From Firmicutes bacterium UBA4845 (GTDB lineage Bacteria > Bacillota > Clostridia > Tissierellales > Sedimentibacteraceae), in contig DHER01000075.1 of NCBI GenBank assembly GCA_002399975.1, forward strand, positions 62,001 through 126,000: a DNA stretch of 64,000 bases. The letters run 5' to 3'. Positions 39,805 to 49,275 of this stretch are shown here, piece by piece. How positions within the stretch are numbered: the first letter of the stretch is position 1; every line of letters begins with the position of its first letter. The position numbers and the translations under genes are program-made. The notes beneath the pieces are model-generated. The model was not told where the DNA came from. It saw only the letters and a program-made list of their open reading frames with translations, and searched no databases.

Positions 39805-40557
39805 TTAACTTATTCTGCCTATTTCGTTTACAGCCTTGTCATTAACCATGTCGTAGATTTTTAATGCCTGTGCTGCCGTCTGCAATGCTCTTTGGGATGA
39901 TAAAATTCCTGTTACTTCTTCTGTAACATCAACATTGGACCTTTCAATGGTCTTATGAGCTATTACAGGATAATCAAGTAAATCTGGCTGTGCGCCTGAA
40001 ACAAACAATCCTTCACCGAATTTATTCAGACTGTTATAATCAGGGAAATCATATACTGCAATTTTGTCAACAACTTCATCGTCCACAGTTATGCTCCCGT
40101 CTTCAGCAAAATTAAATTTGTCTGTACCAAGATAAATATCACCTGATTCTCCCTGGACTCTTCCTGCTCCTTCAAGTACCAAATACCCTTCTTCGTCTAT
40201 ATTAAAACTCCCATTTCTTGTATACAGTACCTGTCCGTTGTTATTTATTGCAAAAAATCCGGCACCAATTATAGCGAAATCAGTCATGTTCCCCGTTTCC
40301 TCCAATGTACCCTGTGAATGTATTGTATTGTTTTCTACTATTGTTCTTATGATCGAAACATTGTTGATAGGTGTTGCTTCCTCATAAATACCATTCTGCT
40401 TATACTTATTTATCAGCATATTTCCAAAGTTACTGGTAACCGCCTGCTCCTTTTTATAACCGGCAGTATTTATATTTGCAATGTTATTACTTGAAATGTC
40501 AATCTTCCTTTGCTGTGTAAGCATACCTGACGTTAAGGTATAAATTCCCCTTGACAT
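39805..40557 (-). CDS. flgF: Flagellar rod protein, FlgF-like
   Basis: Flagellar rod protein of 250 residues. Starts MSRGIYTLTSGMLTQQRKIDISSNNIANINTAGYKKEQ and ends with the coil TGILSSQRALQTAAQALKIYDMVNDKAVNEIG. Central GAGFFAINNNGQVLYTRNGSF is typical of the family. It lies four bases after the sigma-28 gene. With its neighbour it likely makes the distal rod. Confidence 0.85.
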   Translation of the reverse strand: MSRGIYTLTSGMLTQQRKIDISSNNIANINTAGYKKEQAVTSNFGNMLINKYKQNGIYEEATPINNVSIIRTIVENNTIHSQGTLEETGNMTDFAIIGAGFFAINNNGQVLYTRNGSFNIDEEGYLVLEGAGRVQGESGDIYLGTDKFNFAEDGSITVDDEVVDKIAVYDFPDYNSLNKFGEGLFVSGAQPDLLDYPVIAHKTIERSNVDVTEEVTGILSSQRALQTAAQALKIYDMVNDKAVNEIGRIS

Positions 40558-40561
40558 ATTA

Positions 40562-41356
40562 TCACCTCTTGTTTTTTTCTGTATTATCGTTTAAATAACC
40601 TTTTATGCATTTCTCCAGCTTCTGCAGTGCTGATGAGTGTATCTGGGAAACTCTTGAGTTGCTTATGTCCAAAATATCCGCTATTTCTTTTAGTTTTAAT
40701 TCCTCTTTGTAATAAAGGGAAATAACCAGCTTTTCTTTTTCATTAAGCTTTTTAATACTGTCTACCAATACTTGGTATAATTCTTTTGTTTCTATTTCCT
40801 CCTCAGGAAGTTCATATCCTGCGGCATTTTCCGTTTCTCTCATGTTAGCTTCTCCCAGAAGCTCCTCAAAATAAAGTATATTGGCACCATATGCGTTATT
40901 GACTATACTATTGTAGTCCTTAATATTTATTTTAAGATACGCAGCTACTTCGTTATCACTGGGAACTCTGCCTAATTTATCTACAAGTTGGTCTTCTGCT
41001 TCTTTTACACTCTTGTAATCACTTTTAGCCTTTCGAGGTATCCAATCCTGCTTCCTCACATAGTCTATTATGGCTCCCTTAATACGTATTGAGGCATATG
41101 TTTCAAACTTTACATTTTTGGATATATCATACTTTTCAATAACTTTCATGAGAGCAATAATTCCTTCATTGACAATATCATCCACATCTCCGTACTGCTG
41201 ATAGATGCCTCTCAGCTTCAAAGCTATTATCTTGACTATGTAACTGTATTTTTCAATTAACTGGTTTCTGATATTAACATCTCTGGTAGCGTAATACTTC
41301 TCCCATAAATCCAATTCATCATTTTTTTTCACTTGGTTTTTTTCAGTTAAAATCAT
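40562..41356 (-). CDS. fliA: Flagellar sigma factor (FliA/SigD)
   Basis: Sigma-28 family RNA polymerase sigma factor, about 264 residues. Region 2 has GDVDDIVNEGIIALMKVIEKYD and FETYASIRIKGAIIDYVRKQDWIPRK (-10 recognition); region 3 has EDQLVDKLGRVPSDNEVAAYL; region 4 has LKEIADILDISNSRVSQIHSSALQKL (-35 recognition). The frame opens with a GTG at 41365, but the ATG at 41356 follows AGAGTG at eight bases and is preferred. The stop of flhA lies 14 bases before the ATG. It would drive the sigma-28 boxes seen before flagellin, the glycan operon and cheA. Its anti-sigma FlgM is not in the window. Confidence 0.95.
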   Translation of the reverse strand: MILTEKNQVKKNDELDLWEKYYATRDVNIRNQLIEKYSYIVKIIALKLRGIYQQYGDVDDIVNEGIIALMKVIEKYDISKNVKFETYASIRIKGAIIDYVRKQDWIPRKAKSDYKSVKEAEDQLVDKLGRVPSDNEVAAYLKINIKDYNSIVNNAYGANILYFEELLGEANMRETENAAGYELPEEEIETKELYQVLVDSIKKLNEKEKLVISLYYKEELKLKEIADILDISNSRVSQIHSSALQKLEKCIKGYLNDNTEKNKR

Positions 41357-41372
41357 ATGTATCACTCTTTCA

Positions 41373-43430
41373 TTAAATTGCTATATTGCCCAATGCCTGT
41401 ATCTGAACAAAGTTGTCAATTTCATTGAAAGACAGCACAACTGCCTTCGGATAAAACTGATCCATCAACTTTCTGAAATATATTCTAACAAAGGGAGATG
41501 TCAAAATAATAGGTACACTCATTTCACCTTTAAACCTGTTAATTTGCTCCTTAAGTTGACTTACAAGCTTCTGCATTAATTCCGGATCGATGGACAGGTA
41601 AGAACCCTTGTCATTCTTGCTGATTGATTTTATTATGAACTTTTCAGCATCTGTACTTAAGGTAATAACCTTTATCTGTCCGCCATCGGACCATTTGTGG
41701 GTTATTGTTCTCTTCAGCGACTGTCTTACATATTCAGTAAGCATTTCCGTATCCTTAACAGATGTCCCATAATCGCTAATGGTCTCTAAAATTGTTTCTA
41801 AATCCTTTATGGGTATTTCTTCCTTAAGCAAATTTCTCAGTATTTTTTGAAGGTTGCCGTAGGATACAATTCCAGGAACAACTTCCTCAACCAGCAATTC
41901 ATTTGTTTTCTTAACATTATTCAACAGCTGGTTCAAATCCTGTCTTGACAATAATTCATGAGCATGCTTTTTTATAACCTCCGACAGGTGGTTTATCAGA
42001 ACTGACAACGGGTCTATAACCGTGTAGCCGTAAACTTCAGCCAGATCCTTTTTATCTTTCGTTATCCACCTGCTTGGTATTCCGTAAGCAGGCTCGATTG
42101 TTTCAATACCGTCAACCTCTCCGGTCAAATTGCCCGGGTCAAGGGCCAGGTAATATCCCACCAGGACTTCACCTCTGGCTACCTCTTCACCCTTGATCTT
42201 AATAACGTATTCGTTAGGATTCAGATAGCCGTTATCTCTTAATCTTACTGAAGGAATAACCATGCCGACCTCTTGAGCAAATTGCCGCCTGAACATTACA
42301 ACCCTGTCTATAAAGTTTCCGCCGCCGGACTCATCAACTAATGGAATTAAACTGTATCCTACATCCATTTCAATAGGATCTGTTTGAATCAATTCGTATA
42401 TGTTATCAATATTTTTGAAGTACTCTTCTTCCGATACGGGTTCTTCTTCTGTCTGATCTTTATCTTGCTGATTTTCACTGATATTGTAAGACATATTGGT
42501 TTTTAACAGTCTGCTTCCTAAAAATATCAGGACAGCTGCCAGAAAAACCACCTGAAGCTTGGGAAATCCAGGTATTGCGGCCATAATAAGGATTACAATT
42601 CCTGATATAATCAGGACTGTAGGCTGTGATTTAATCTGATTGGTTAAATCGATGTTAAGACTGGACTCAGATGCAGCTCTTGTAACAATCATACTTGTTG
42701 CCGTAGATATAAGCAGTGCCGGAATCTGTGAAACTAATCCGTCACCTACAGTTGCTATGGAATATGTTTGTAATACCTGTAAAAATGTGGAGCCGCCCTG
42801 TACCATGCCTATGATTATTCCGCCTACAAAATTTATAAAAGTTATGATAATTGACATTACAGCATCGCCTTTTACAAACTTTGTTGCTCCATCCATAGCT
42901 CCGTAGAAGTCTGCTTCTCTTTGAATATTGCTTCGTCTTCTTTTAGCTTCAGTTTCTGTTACGATACCGGAGCTTAAATCAGCATCTATTGCCATTTGCT
43001 TTCCCGGCATTGCATCCAATGTGAACCTTGCGGTAACCTCTGCAATTCTCTCTGCTCCCTTGGTTATTACAATAAATTGCACAAGAACAATTATTAAAAA
43101 TATTATGAATCCAACAACTGCATTACCTTGAAGAACAAAATTACCAAAAGTTGCAATTACCGCTCCTGCATTACCGCCATTTGTCAGTATTAACCTGGTT
43201 GAAGAAACATTAAGTGATAACCTGAACAGTGTGGCAATTAAAAGAAGTGACGGGAATACCGAAAATTCCAACGCTTCTTTTATATACATGGTTGTCAGCA
43301 GTATTATTATTGATAATGTTATATTGATAATAAACATCAGGTCCAGAAGAAATGGCGGTAATGGTATTATTATCATTAGAACTACTGCTATTATGAATAA
43401 AGAAATAGAATTATTTAATATGTTTTTCAT
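41373..43430 (-). CDS. flhA: Flagellar export gate protein FlhA
   Basis: Membrane component of the export gate, 685 residues. About eight transmembrane segments occupy residues 1-320, with the FHIPEP signature segment ARFTLDAMPGKQMAIDADL, followed by the large cytoplasmic domain that receives export chaperones. ATG directly follows the TAA of flhB (no gap). No flhF or flhG gene lies between it and fliA, unlike in many related clusters. Confidence 0.97.
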   Translation of the reverse strand: MKNILNNSISLFIIAVVLMIIIPLPPFLLDLMFIINITLSIIILLTTMYIKEALEFSVFPSLLLIATLFRLSLNVSSTRLILTNGGNAGAVIATFGNFVLQGNAVVGFIIFLIIVLVQFIVITKGAERIAEVTARFTLDAMPGKQMAIDADLSSGIVTETEAKRRRSNIQREADFYGAMDGATKFVKGDAVMSIIITFINFVGGIIIGMVQGGSTFLQVLQTYSIATVGDGLVSQIPALLISTATSMIVTRAASESSLNIDLTNQIKSQPTVLIISGIVILIMAAIPGFPKLQVVFLAAVLIFLGSRLLKTNMSYNISENQQDKDQTEEEPVSEEEYFKNIDNIYELIQTDPIEMDVGYSLIPLVDESGGGNFIDRVVMFRRQFAQEVGMVIPSVRLRDNGYLNPNEYVIKIKGEEVARGEVLVGYYLALDPGNLTGEVDGIETIEPAYGIPSRWITKDKKDLAEVYGYTVIDPLSVLINHLSEVIKKHAHELLSRQDLNQLLNNVKKTNELLVEEVVPGIVSYGNLQKILRNLLKEEIPIKDLETILETISDYGTSVKDTEMLTEYVRQSLKRTITHKWSDGGQIKVITLSTDAEKFIIKSISKNDKGSYLSIDPELMQKLVSQLKEQINRFKGEMSVPIILTSPFVRIYFRKLMDQFYPKAVVLSFNEIDNFVQIQALGNIAI

Positions 43431-44495
43431 TTATTGTTTCCCTTTTTCCTTGATTCTGTAAACCCAAGCAAGTATTTCTGCAACCGGCTCATAAAACTCC
43501 AATGGTATTTCATGATTAATTTCTGCATTTGAATACAACGCTCTTGCCAAAGGTACATCTTCAACAATATTAACTTTGTACTCCTGACCTTTTTCAACTA
43601 TTCTCATGGCAATATCATCCTTTCCTTTTGCCAATACAATGGGAGCATTATCTTTATCAATGTCATACTTTACAGCTACAGCATAATGGGTTGGATTTCT
43701 GATTATAACATCTGCTTTTGGAACCTGCTGCATCATTCTAATCATGGATACTGCTCTTTGACGTTCCTTTATTTTGCCTTTTACCTGGGGATCTCCTTCC
43801 AGCTGCTTGTACTCTTCCTTAACTTCCTGCTTTGTCATTCTGATATTTTTTTCGTATTCCCACCAGGAATAAATGTAGTCAAATGCTGAAATTGCTGCAA
43901 AAGCAATTATTACGCTTTTTACAATGGACATTATAGATGTACTTATAAAATTAACTCCCGATGTCAAATCTACTGAAACAAGCCTTGGAACCATGTGCAG
44001 ACTTTTTGAAATAGCAGAATAAATCAATTGACCCAAAATTGCTATTTTTATTAAGTTCTTAAGCACTTCCACAAAAGCCCGGAGAGAGAACATTCTTTTA
44101 ATTCCGGAAAGAGGATTTAACCTGGAAAGTTTAGGTTTCATGTTCTGACCGGAAAATAAAAATCTTGTCTGTACTACGGTAAATACCACTGATGCCAGCA
44201 TTACAGCAACCATCAACAATCCCGAAGAGGCAAAGACTGTAAATGCTATATCTTTGAAAGCCTGTACAACAAGTTCATCGGTTATACTATAGGTCTTATT
44301 CATTAATGAGACATATTTTTTTAATATATCTGCGGTGTACCCATAAATTCTCGAAGCCCACAGGTTCAATATTATGAATGATATTGCAATGGTTCCAACC
44401 GTAACCACATCATTACTTTTAAAAACATTCCCTTTTTTTCTTTCATCATGCTTCTTTTTGGGGGAAGCTTTCTCAGTTTTATTTTCGCCTGCCAT
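43431..44495 (-). CDS. flhB: Flagellar export switch protein FlhB
   Basis: Membrane switch protein of 354 residues that changes substrate specificity from rod/hook to filament. Four transmembrane segments (about 31-210), then the cytoplasmic domain with the self-cleavage motif NPTH at 267-270 followed by YAVAVKYDIDKDNAPIVLAKG. The C-terminal domain resembles the small separate gene at 32074. The gene stops at the flhA start, so the two are coupled. Confidence 0.97.
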   Translation of the reverse strand: MAGENKTEKASPKKKHDERKKGNVFKSNDVVTVGTIAISFIILNLWASRIYGYTADILKKYVSLMNKTYSITDELVVQAFKDIAFTVFASSGLLMVAVMLASVVFTVVQTRFLFSGQNMKPKLSRLNPLSGIKRMFSLRAFVEVLKNLIKIAILGQLIYSAISKSLHMVPRLVSVDLTSGVNFISTSIMSIVKSVIIAFAAISAFDYIYSWWEYEKNIRMTKQEVKEEYKQLEGDPQVKGKIKERQRAVSMIRMMQQVPKADVIIRNPTHYAVAVKYDIDKDNAPIVLAKGKDDIAMRIVEKGQEYKVNIVEDVPLARALYSNAEINHEIPLEFYEPVAEILAWVYRIKEKGKQ

Positions 44496-44511
44496 AACTA
44501 TCCCCCCTTTT

Positions 44512-45279
44512 CTATGTTAAAGCACTTAAGCTGTTTCTCATTGTATCAAACATTATAGTTACAGCATTATCTATAAATGTGGAGAATGTAGGAACCAGCA
44601 TAATTATAAGGAGCAGTCCTACCAAAATCTCTAGCTGGACATTTACAGAAAAAACCTGAATTTGAGGAATTGCCTTCATTAGGATTCCTATGCCTGCTTC
44701 TAATATTATTTCAACCGCCATAACAGGCATTGAAAGTTTTAGCGCAAGTATCAGTATTTGTTGGAATAACTCAACCATGTTTATGAATAAATCCTTCGGT
44801 ATTGAAAAATTTCCTACCTCTATCAGTTTACAGGAAGTTATGAATATTTGTATCAGTGTCAAATGTCCATTTGCACCAAAAAATATTAAGATCAAAATTA
44901 TATTTAAAAAACTTCCGCTTACACCCATAGACAGGTTGCTGTTTGGGTCATAAATCTTCGACATAGACATACCAATCTGCATATCCATTATTTCACCGCT
45001 GATAACAACTGTTCCGAAAAACAAGTTTATAATATACCCGATTAAATAACCGATAAATATTTCTTTAGCAATTAACAGCCCATATTCAATTACAGAGCCA
45101 ATAACCATGTCACCTTCAGGAGGGGCCATGCCATATACTGTTATTGCAAGAAATAAGCTTAGCGAAGTTTTTAAAAGAGCCGGAAGATTACCTCTGCCAA
45201 ATAGTTGATTAAAAAAAACACATCCGCTCATTCGTGCCAATATCAACAAAAAATATGTGAAATCTCCTGAAAAAGCCAT
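44512..45279 (-). CDS. fliR: Flagellar export gate protein FliR
   Basis: Multi-pass export-gate protein of 255 residues. About six hydrophobic segments and the FliR motif GFLIGYIINLFFGTVVISGEIMDMQIGMSM at about residues 75-105. It lies between fliQ and flhB in the standard fliOPQR-flhBA order. Not fused to flhB here. Confidence 0.95.
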   Translation of the reverse strand: MAFSGDFTYFLLILARMSGCVFFNQLFGRGNLPALLKTSLSLFLAITVYGMAPPEGDMVIGSVIEYGLLIAKEIFIGYLIGYIINLFFGTVVISGEIMDMQIGMSMSKIYDPNSNLSMGVSGSFLNIILILIFFGANGHLTLIQIFITSCKLIEVGNFSIPKDLFINMVELFQQILILALKLSMPVMAVEIILEAGIGILMKAIPQIQVFSVNVQLEILVGLLLIIMLVPTFSTFIDNAVTIMFDTMRNSLSALT

Positions 45280-45290
45280 ATTATACCTCT

Positions 45291-45557
45291 TTAATAAACC
45301 TTAAGCATCAAGTCAAAAACATAGTAGGTAAAATCGGACATAACCTCTATCATCCAGGGGCCCAGTGCAATCAGCAATATTGCGGTAATCAAAAGCTTGG
45401 GAACAAATGTCAGAGTTTGTTCGTGAATTTGTGTGGCTGCCTGAAAAACAGCAATCACCAGTCCTATTAGTAGGCTTATGCCTAATATTGGAGCTCCTAT
45501 TTTTATTGCCACTCCCGCAGCTGCCTGCATTACTTCCATAACCAATGAATTGCTCAT
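45291..45557 (-). CDS. fliQ: Flagellar export gate protein FliQ
   Basis: Small export-gate protein of 88 residues with two transmembrane helices (about 15-37 and 50-75). GAPILGISLLIGLVIAVFQAATQIHEQTLTFVPK is the family core. It sits between fliP and fliR. Confidence 0.95.
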   Translation of the reverse strand: MSNSLVMEVMQAAAGVAIKIGAPILGISLLIGLVIAVFQAATQIHEQTLTFVPKLLITAILLIALGPWMIEVMSDFTYYVFDLMLKVY

Positions 45558-45570
45558 TATTTACCCCCAA

Positions 45571-46320
45571 CTAAAAGTTAAAGCTTGTAATCAAAGTCTT
45601 AAACAACAGGGACCATCCGTCTACAACCACAAACAGCAGTATTTTAAAGGGCATGGAGATCATAACAGGAGGAAGCATCATCATTCCCATTGACATGAGA
45701 ACACTTGACACTATCATATCTATAATTAAAAATGGTATGTAAAGTAAAAATCCTATTATGAATGACCGTTTCAGTTCGCTTGTAATAAACGAAGGAATAA
45801 CCACTGTCATCGGAAGCTCTTCAAGGTTCTGGGTATTTGAAATTTCATCGTCATTTGACATATCCATGAACATTTTAAGCTCATTTCTGCCTGTTTGTTT
45901 CAGCATCCATTCCTTCAACGGCATGGACGCTTTTTCATAAAATTCCTCCTGAGTTATTTCCTCTCTTTTGTAGGGCTCATATGCCTCAGTATTTATTGTA
46001 TCTATTACCGGAGACATAACGAACAATGTCAGAAATAACGCTATACCGATTAATACTTGGTTGGGCGGTGTCTGCTGGAGCCCCAAAGCATTTTTCAGGA
46101 ACGACAGTACTATTATTATTCTCGTAAATGATGTCATCATTATCAATATGGACGGAAGCAGCGTCACAACTGTTAAAAGGCCAAGTATTTCAACTGTTTC
46201 CGCAGCATTGCCGTTTATGTCCATATTGATAACTCCAGCGTATGCTGTCTTGATATTAATAAATATTATAAGAAACGCTGCAATTAATATCTTATATTTT
46301 GGTATATTTTTTTTAGTCAT
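45571..46320 (-). CDS. fliP: Flagellar export gate protein FliP
   Basis: Export-gate protein with a cleavable signal peptide (MTKKNIPKYKILIAAFLIIFINIKTAYAG). About four transmembrane segments, with the family motif LLTVVTLLPSILIMMTSFTRIIIVLSFLK and the C-terminal DMIVSSVLMSMGMMMLPP. The frame extends to 46350, but the ATG at 46320 follows AGAGGC and begins a normal signal peptide. About 249 residues. Confidence 0.94.
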   Translation of the reverse strand: MTKKNIPKYKILIAAFLIIFINIKTAYAGVINMDINGNAAETVEILGLLTVVTLLPSILIMMTSFTRIIIVLSFLKNALGLQQTPPNQVLIGIALFLTLFVMSPVIDTINTEAYEPYKREEITQEEFYEKASMPLKEWMLKQTGRNELKMFMDMSNDDEISNTQNLEELPMTVVIPSFITSELKRSFIIGFLLYIPFLIIDMIVSSVLMSMGMMMLPPVMISMPFKILLFVVVDGWSLLFKTLITSFNF

Positions 46321-46367
46321 TTTTGCCTCTTTCATGAGACATCGCTGCATACGGCAGCGGTCTGAAA

Positions 46368-46706
46368 TTACTTTGATTTCATAAACTTATTTAATATTTT
46401 ATCAAAGTACATGTTTTTTTCTATTCCCTCCGGCAAAGGATGAAAGTCATCTAATTCTTTAAGGATGCTTATATTATTTTCTGTAACGCCGAGCAAATAG
46501 TATTTATTATTTATTTCTGCTATTGCAAGAAACTTGTTTTGTCCCAGCATCATTCTGTCTGTTATTTTCATGTATTTTGACTTTAACCCGGGAACTGACT
46601 TCTTTGAAAGCCACCTTGTACCGTAGTAAGTCAGAAACAGGACAAGTACAATCCCTATTAGCGCAAGTACCAGCGAAAATATATCCTTTATGTTAATTGT
46701 AATCAA
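46368..46706 (-). CDS. fliO: Flagellar export assembly protein FliO
   Basis: Small membrane protein of 112 residues. One N-terminal transmembrane helix (about 9-30) is followed by a beta-rich cytoplasmic domain (MKITDRMMLGQNKFLAIAEINNKYYLLGVT). FliO proteins stabilise FliP during export-gate assembly. It is weakly conserved in general; position between cheY and fliP supports the call. Confidence 0.88.
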   Translation of the reverse strand: MITINIKDIFSLVLALIGIVLVLFLTYYGTRWLSKKSVPGLKSKYMKITDRMMLGQNKFLAIAEINNKYYLLGVTENNISILKELDDFHPLPEGIEKNMYFDKILNKFMKSK

Positions 46707-46709
46707 CTC

Positions 46710-47072
46710 CTACCCAAGTATGCCCTGAACAGTTTTTAAAACTCTTTCCGCTTTAAAGGGCTTTACTATAAAATCCTTTGCGCCGTTTCTTATTGCCTCA
46801 ACCACCATGGACTCTTGTCCCATTGCGGAACACATTACTATTTTTGCTTCCGGGTCTATTTGTATAATTTCTTTCAATGCGTCAAGCCCGTTTTTATTCG
46901 GCATTGTTATATCCAATATAACCAAATCCGGCTTTTCAGTTTTGTATGTTTGGACTGCTATTTCTCCGTCAGAAGCCTCCAATAGATTTTCGTAGCCGTT
47001 CTTTTTTAAAGTATCTTTTATCATCATTCTCATGAATGCTGCATCATCAACTATCAATATTTTATTATCCAT
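46710..47072 (-). CDS. cheY: Chemotaxis response regulator CheY
   Basis: Single receiver domain of 120 residues. Acidic pocket D9-D10, phospho-acceptor D54 in LVILDITMP, S82 in CSAMGQ and K104 in FIVKPF. It docks to FliM/FliY to change motor rotation. It is encoded between fliY and fliO, as in Bacillus, and is dephosphorylated by FliY and CheC. Confidence 0.96.
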   Translation of the reverse strand: MDNKILIVDDAAFMRMMIKDTLKKNGYENLLEASDGEIAVQTYKTEKPDLVILDITMPNKNGLDALKEIIQIDPEAKIVMCSAMGQESMVVEAIRNGAKDFIVKPFKAERVLKTVQGILG

Positions 47073-47105
47073 TTTTTCCTCCGTAAAGTATTAGTAAAAT
47101 ATTAA

Positions 47106-48242
47106 TTATAATTTTAATTTCACCAATTCTTCTTTCTTAATTATTTCTACTATTCTTACTCCGAAATTGTCATTTACAACTACAACTTCTCCCTTGGCAA
47201 TCAGCTGTCCGTTCACTATAATGTCAACTAATGCTCCTGCCTGTCTGTCAAGCTCCACTATCGTACCCTTGGAAAATTCGAGTATATCTTTAATCTGTCT
47301 TTTCGCTTTGCCAATCTCCACGCTGATTTCAAGAGGAACAGACATAATCATTTCTAAGTTGGAAAGCTGCTCTTCTGACGCGGTTTCTTCTTCATCATCA
47401 AATATATCAAGTTTCACAGGCTTCACAGAAACCGGGGACTGCTGCCTCCTTTTCTGAATTTTTTTCTTATGTGTTTCGGCTTTTACAGATTCTGTATAAG
47501 TATGTTGTTTATCTTCTTCATCTTTACTTTCATTTTCCTGCAAATCATCTTCGTGTTTATCTTCAACAGTATTTATTTCATCTCCATTATTGGTTGAAGT
47601 TTTCACTACATCAGATACATTATCATTTTCGCTTCTTTCTAAAGCTTCTGAACCTTTCAGGAAACTGGATATGATTTCCCTTGACAGAGTAACAGACATT
47701 ACATTTATAAACTGGCTTTGCACACTGCCTTCAATGAACAATTCAAAGCTGACCGCAACTATAACATCATCCTCTGAAAAATATTTATTTTTAAATTCTG
47801 TTTTATTGTCAATTTCATAGGCAATAGGTGTTGAAATATTTATGGTTTTGCCTAAAAAATCTGAAAGTGCCGTAGCCGCTGAACCCATCATCTGATTCAT
47901 TACTTCACATATGGCACTTGTATTTATTTCATCCATTTCAAACTCTTCATCCGGTATTTCCTTATCCATCAATATTTCTATGATTGTCTTTGCATCTGAT
48001 CTCTTCCATATCATTAAATTAATACCGTTCAGGCCTTCAACATAATTTATTTCCACTCCTATAGCAGGCTCAAGATTTTCATAGCTAAAATCCTTAGCAC
48101 CAATTACATTAACTGTCGGAACAGTGATTTCCACCCTTTTGCCCAGCAACGTGGAAAGGGAGGTAGCAGAAGAACCCAGACCGATATTCATTACTTCTCC
48201 TATTACATCCCGTTCCATATCTGAAAAAATATTTTCATTCAT
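47106..48242 (-). CDS. fliY: Flagellar motor switch phosphatase FliY
   Basis: C-ring protein of 378 residues. The N-terminal ~200 residues are CheC-like with VIGEVMNIGLGSSATSLSTLL and NTSAICEVMNQMMGSAATALSDFL (two phosphatase-type helices). A Glu/Asp/Lys-rich low-complexity linker covers about 205-280. The C-terminal FliN domain (about 290-378) has MIMSVPLEISVEIGKAKRQIKDIL. It joins FliM in the switch and dephosphorylates CheY-P. The N-terminal CheY-binding peptide is also present in outline (MNENIFSDMERDVIGE). Confidence 0.94.
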   Translation of the reverse strand: MNENIFSDMERDVIGEVMNIGLGSSATSLSTLLGKRVEITVPTVNVIGAKDFSYENLEPAIGVEINYVEGLNGINLMIWKRSDAKTIIEILMDKEIPDEEFEMDEINTSAICEVMNQMMGSAATALSDFLGKTINISTPIAYEIDNKTEFKNKYFSEDDVIVAVSFELFIEGSVQSQFINVMSVTLSREIISSFLKGSEALERSENDNVSDVVKTSTNNGDEINTVEDKHEDDLQENESKDEEDKQHTYTESVKAETHKKKIQKRRQQSPVSVKPVKLDIFDDEEETASEEQLSNLEMIMSVPLEISVEIGKAKRQIKDILEFSKGTIVELDRQAGALVDIIVNGQLIAKGEVVVVNDNFGVRIVEIIKKEELVKLKL

Positions 48243-48258
48243 AATTAGCTCCTCATTA

Positions 48259-49248
48259 TTAATGTATAATTTTGTTTATTTTTATTACATTCTTCTTTTT
48301 TCTTGTTCCCCATTTTCCTTCAAACCACTTTACATTATCTATGCAAATATCCACATCGGAATTAATGTCTTTATCCAGCACTATCAGATCTCCTGCCTGC
48401 ATATTTACCACATCTAAAAGCGTTGCCTCAGCCTTGCCTAATACTCCGGTTATAACAAGCTTTGATGATTTTATCGAATCCATGATTTCATTCTTTTGTT
48501 CCTTAATACCCTGATCCGATTTTATGCTTTTGTTTCTTGAAAAAGTATTTACTTTTTTAAATATTTCCTCCAAAATACTGGATGGTATGCACAAGGTAAT
48601 TTTACCGCTGGATTGATTCAGTATAACATTCAGAACTATAACTACCACTGAATCATTGTAATTAATGGATTGAATAAACCTTGAATTAGTTTCAATTTTT
48701 GAAAGCTCGGTCTTAATTTCAAGTGTGCTTTCCCAGGTTGAACCCATTAATTTCACCAAGCTCCTAAGTACATTGTTCAGCAATGATAATTCAATGTCAG
48801 TATAATCTCTCACATATTGTTCATTTTCTTTCCCTTCTCCCCCTAACAGCCTGTCAATAATAACAAATGACAAATGCTTGGATACCTCCATTAATATCTG
48901 ACTGCCTGAGACTGTATTATCCGGATATTTTACATCAATAAGTCCCATTAACACATAATCATCCAATGCATTGTTGTATTCATGAAATACACTTTCCTCA
49001 ACCTGTTCAATGGTCACATCACACACCATCCTCAAGATAGATGTTAATTGTGAAGTAATCATCCTGCAGTAATTTTCATAAATACCTTTTAGCAACTTTA
49101 TGGTTTCTTTGGTTATCTTTTTAGGACTTCTGAAGTCATATTCTTTAATTTTCTTCTCATTTGCTTCCAATTCTTGTATATCTACATCGCCGCTGCTTAA
49201 ATTGTCAAGCAGTTCGTCTATCTGGCTCTGTGATAATATCTCCGCCAT
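48259..49248 (-). CDS. fliM: Flagellar motor switch protein FliM
   Basis: Switch protein of 329 residues. N-terminal MAEILSQSQIDELLDNLSSG is the CheY-P-binding peptide. The middle domain has IDRLLGGEGK and LTDIE-type segments; the C-terminal domain resembles FliN (LLDVVNMQAGDLIVLDKDINSDVDI). It lies immediately before fliY and directly after motB. The usual fliL gene between motB and fliM is missing: only 27 bases separate the two. Confidence 0.96.
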   Translation of the reverse strand: MAEILSQSQIDELLDNLSSGDVDIQELEANEKKIKEYDFRSPKKITKETIKLLKGIYENYCRMITSQLTSILRMVCDVTIEQVEESVFHEYNNALDDYVLMGLIDVKYPDNTVSGSQILMEVSKHLSFVIIDRLLGGEGKENEQYVRDYTDIELSLLNNVLRSLVKLMGSTWESTLEIKTELSKIETNSRFIQSINYNDSVVVIVLNVILNQSSGKITLCIPSSILEEIFKKVNTFSRNKSIKSDQGIKEQKNEIMDSIKSSKLVITGVLGKAEATLLDVVNMQAGDLIVLDKDINSDVDICIDNVKWFEGKWGTRKKKNVIKINKIIH

Positions 49249-49275
49249 TATTTTGCCCTCATTCCATAATTTTTG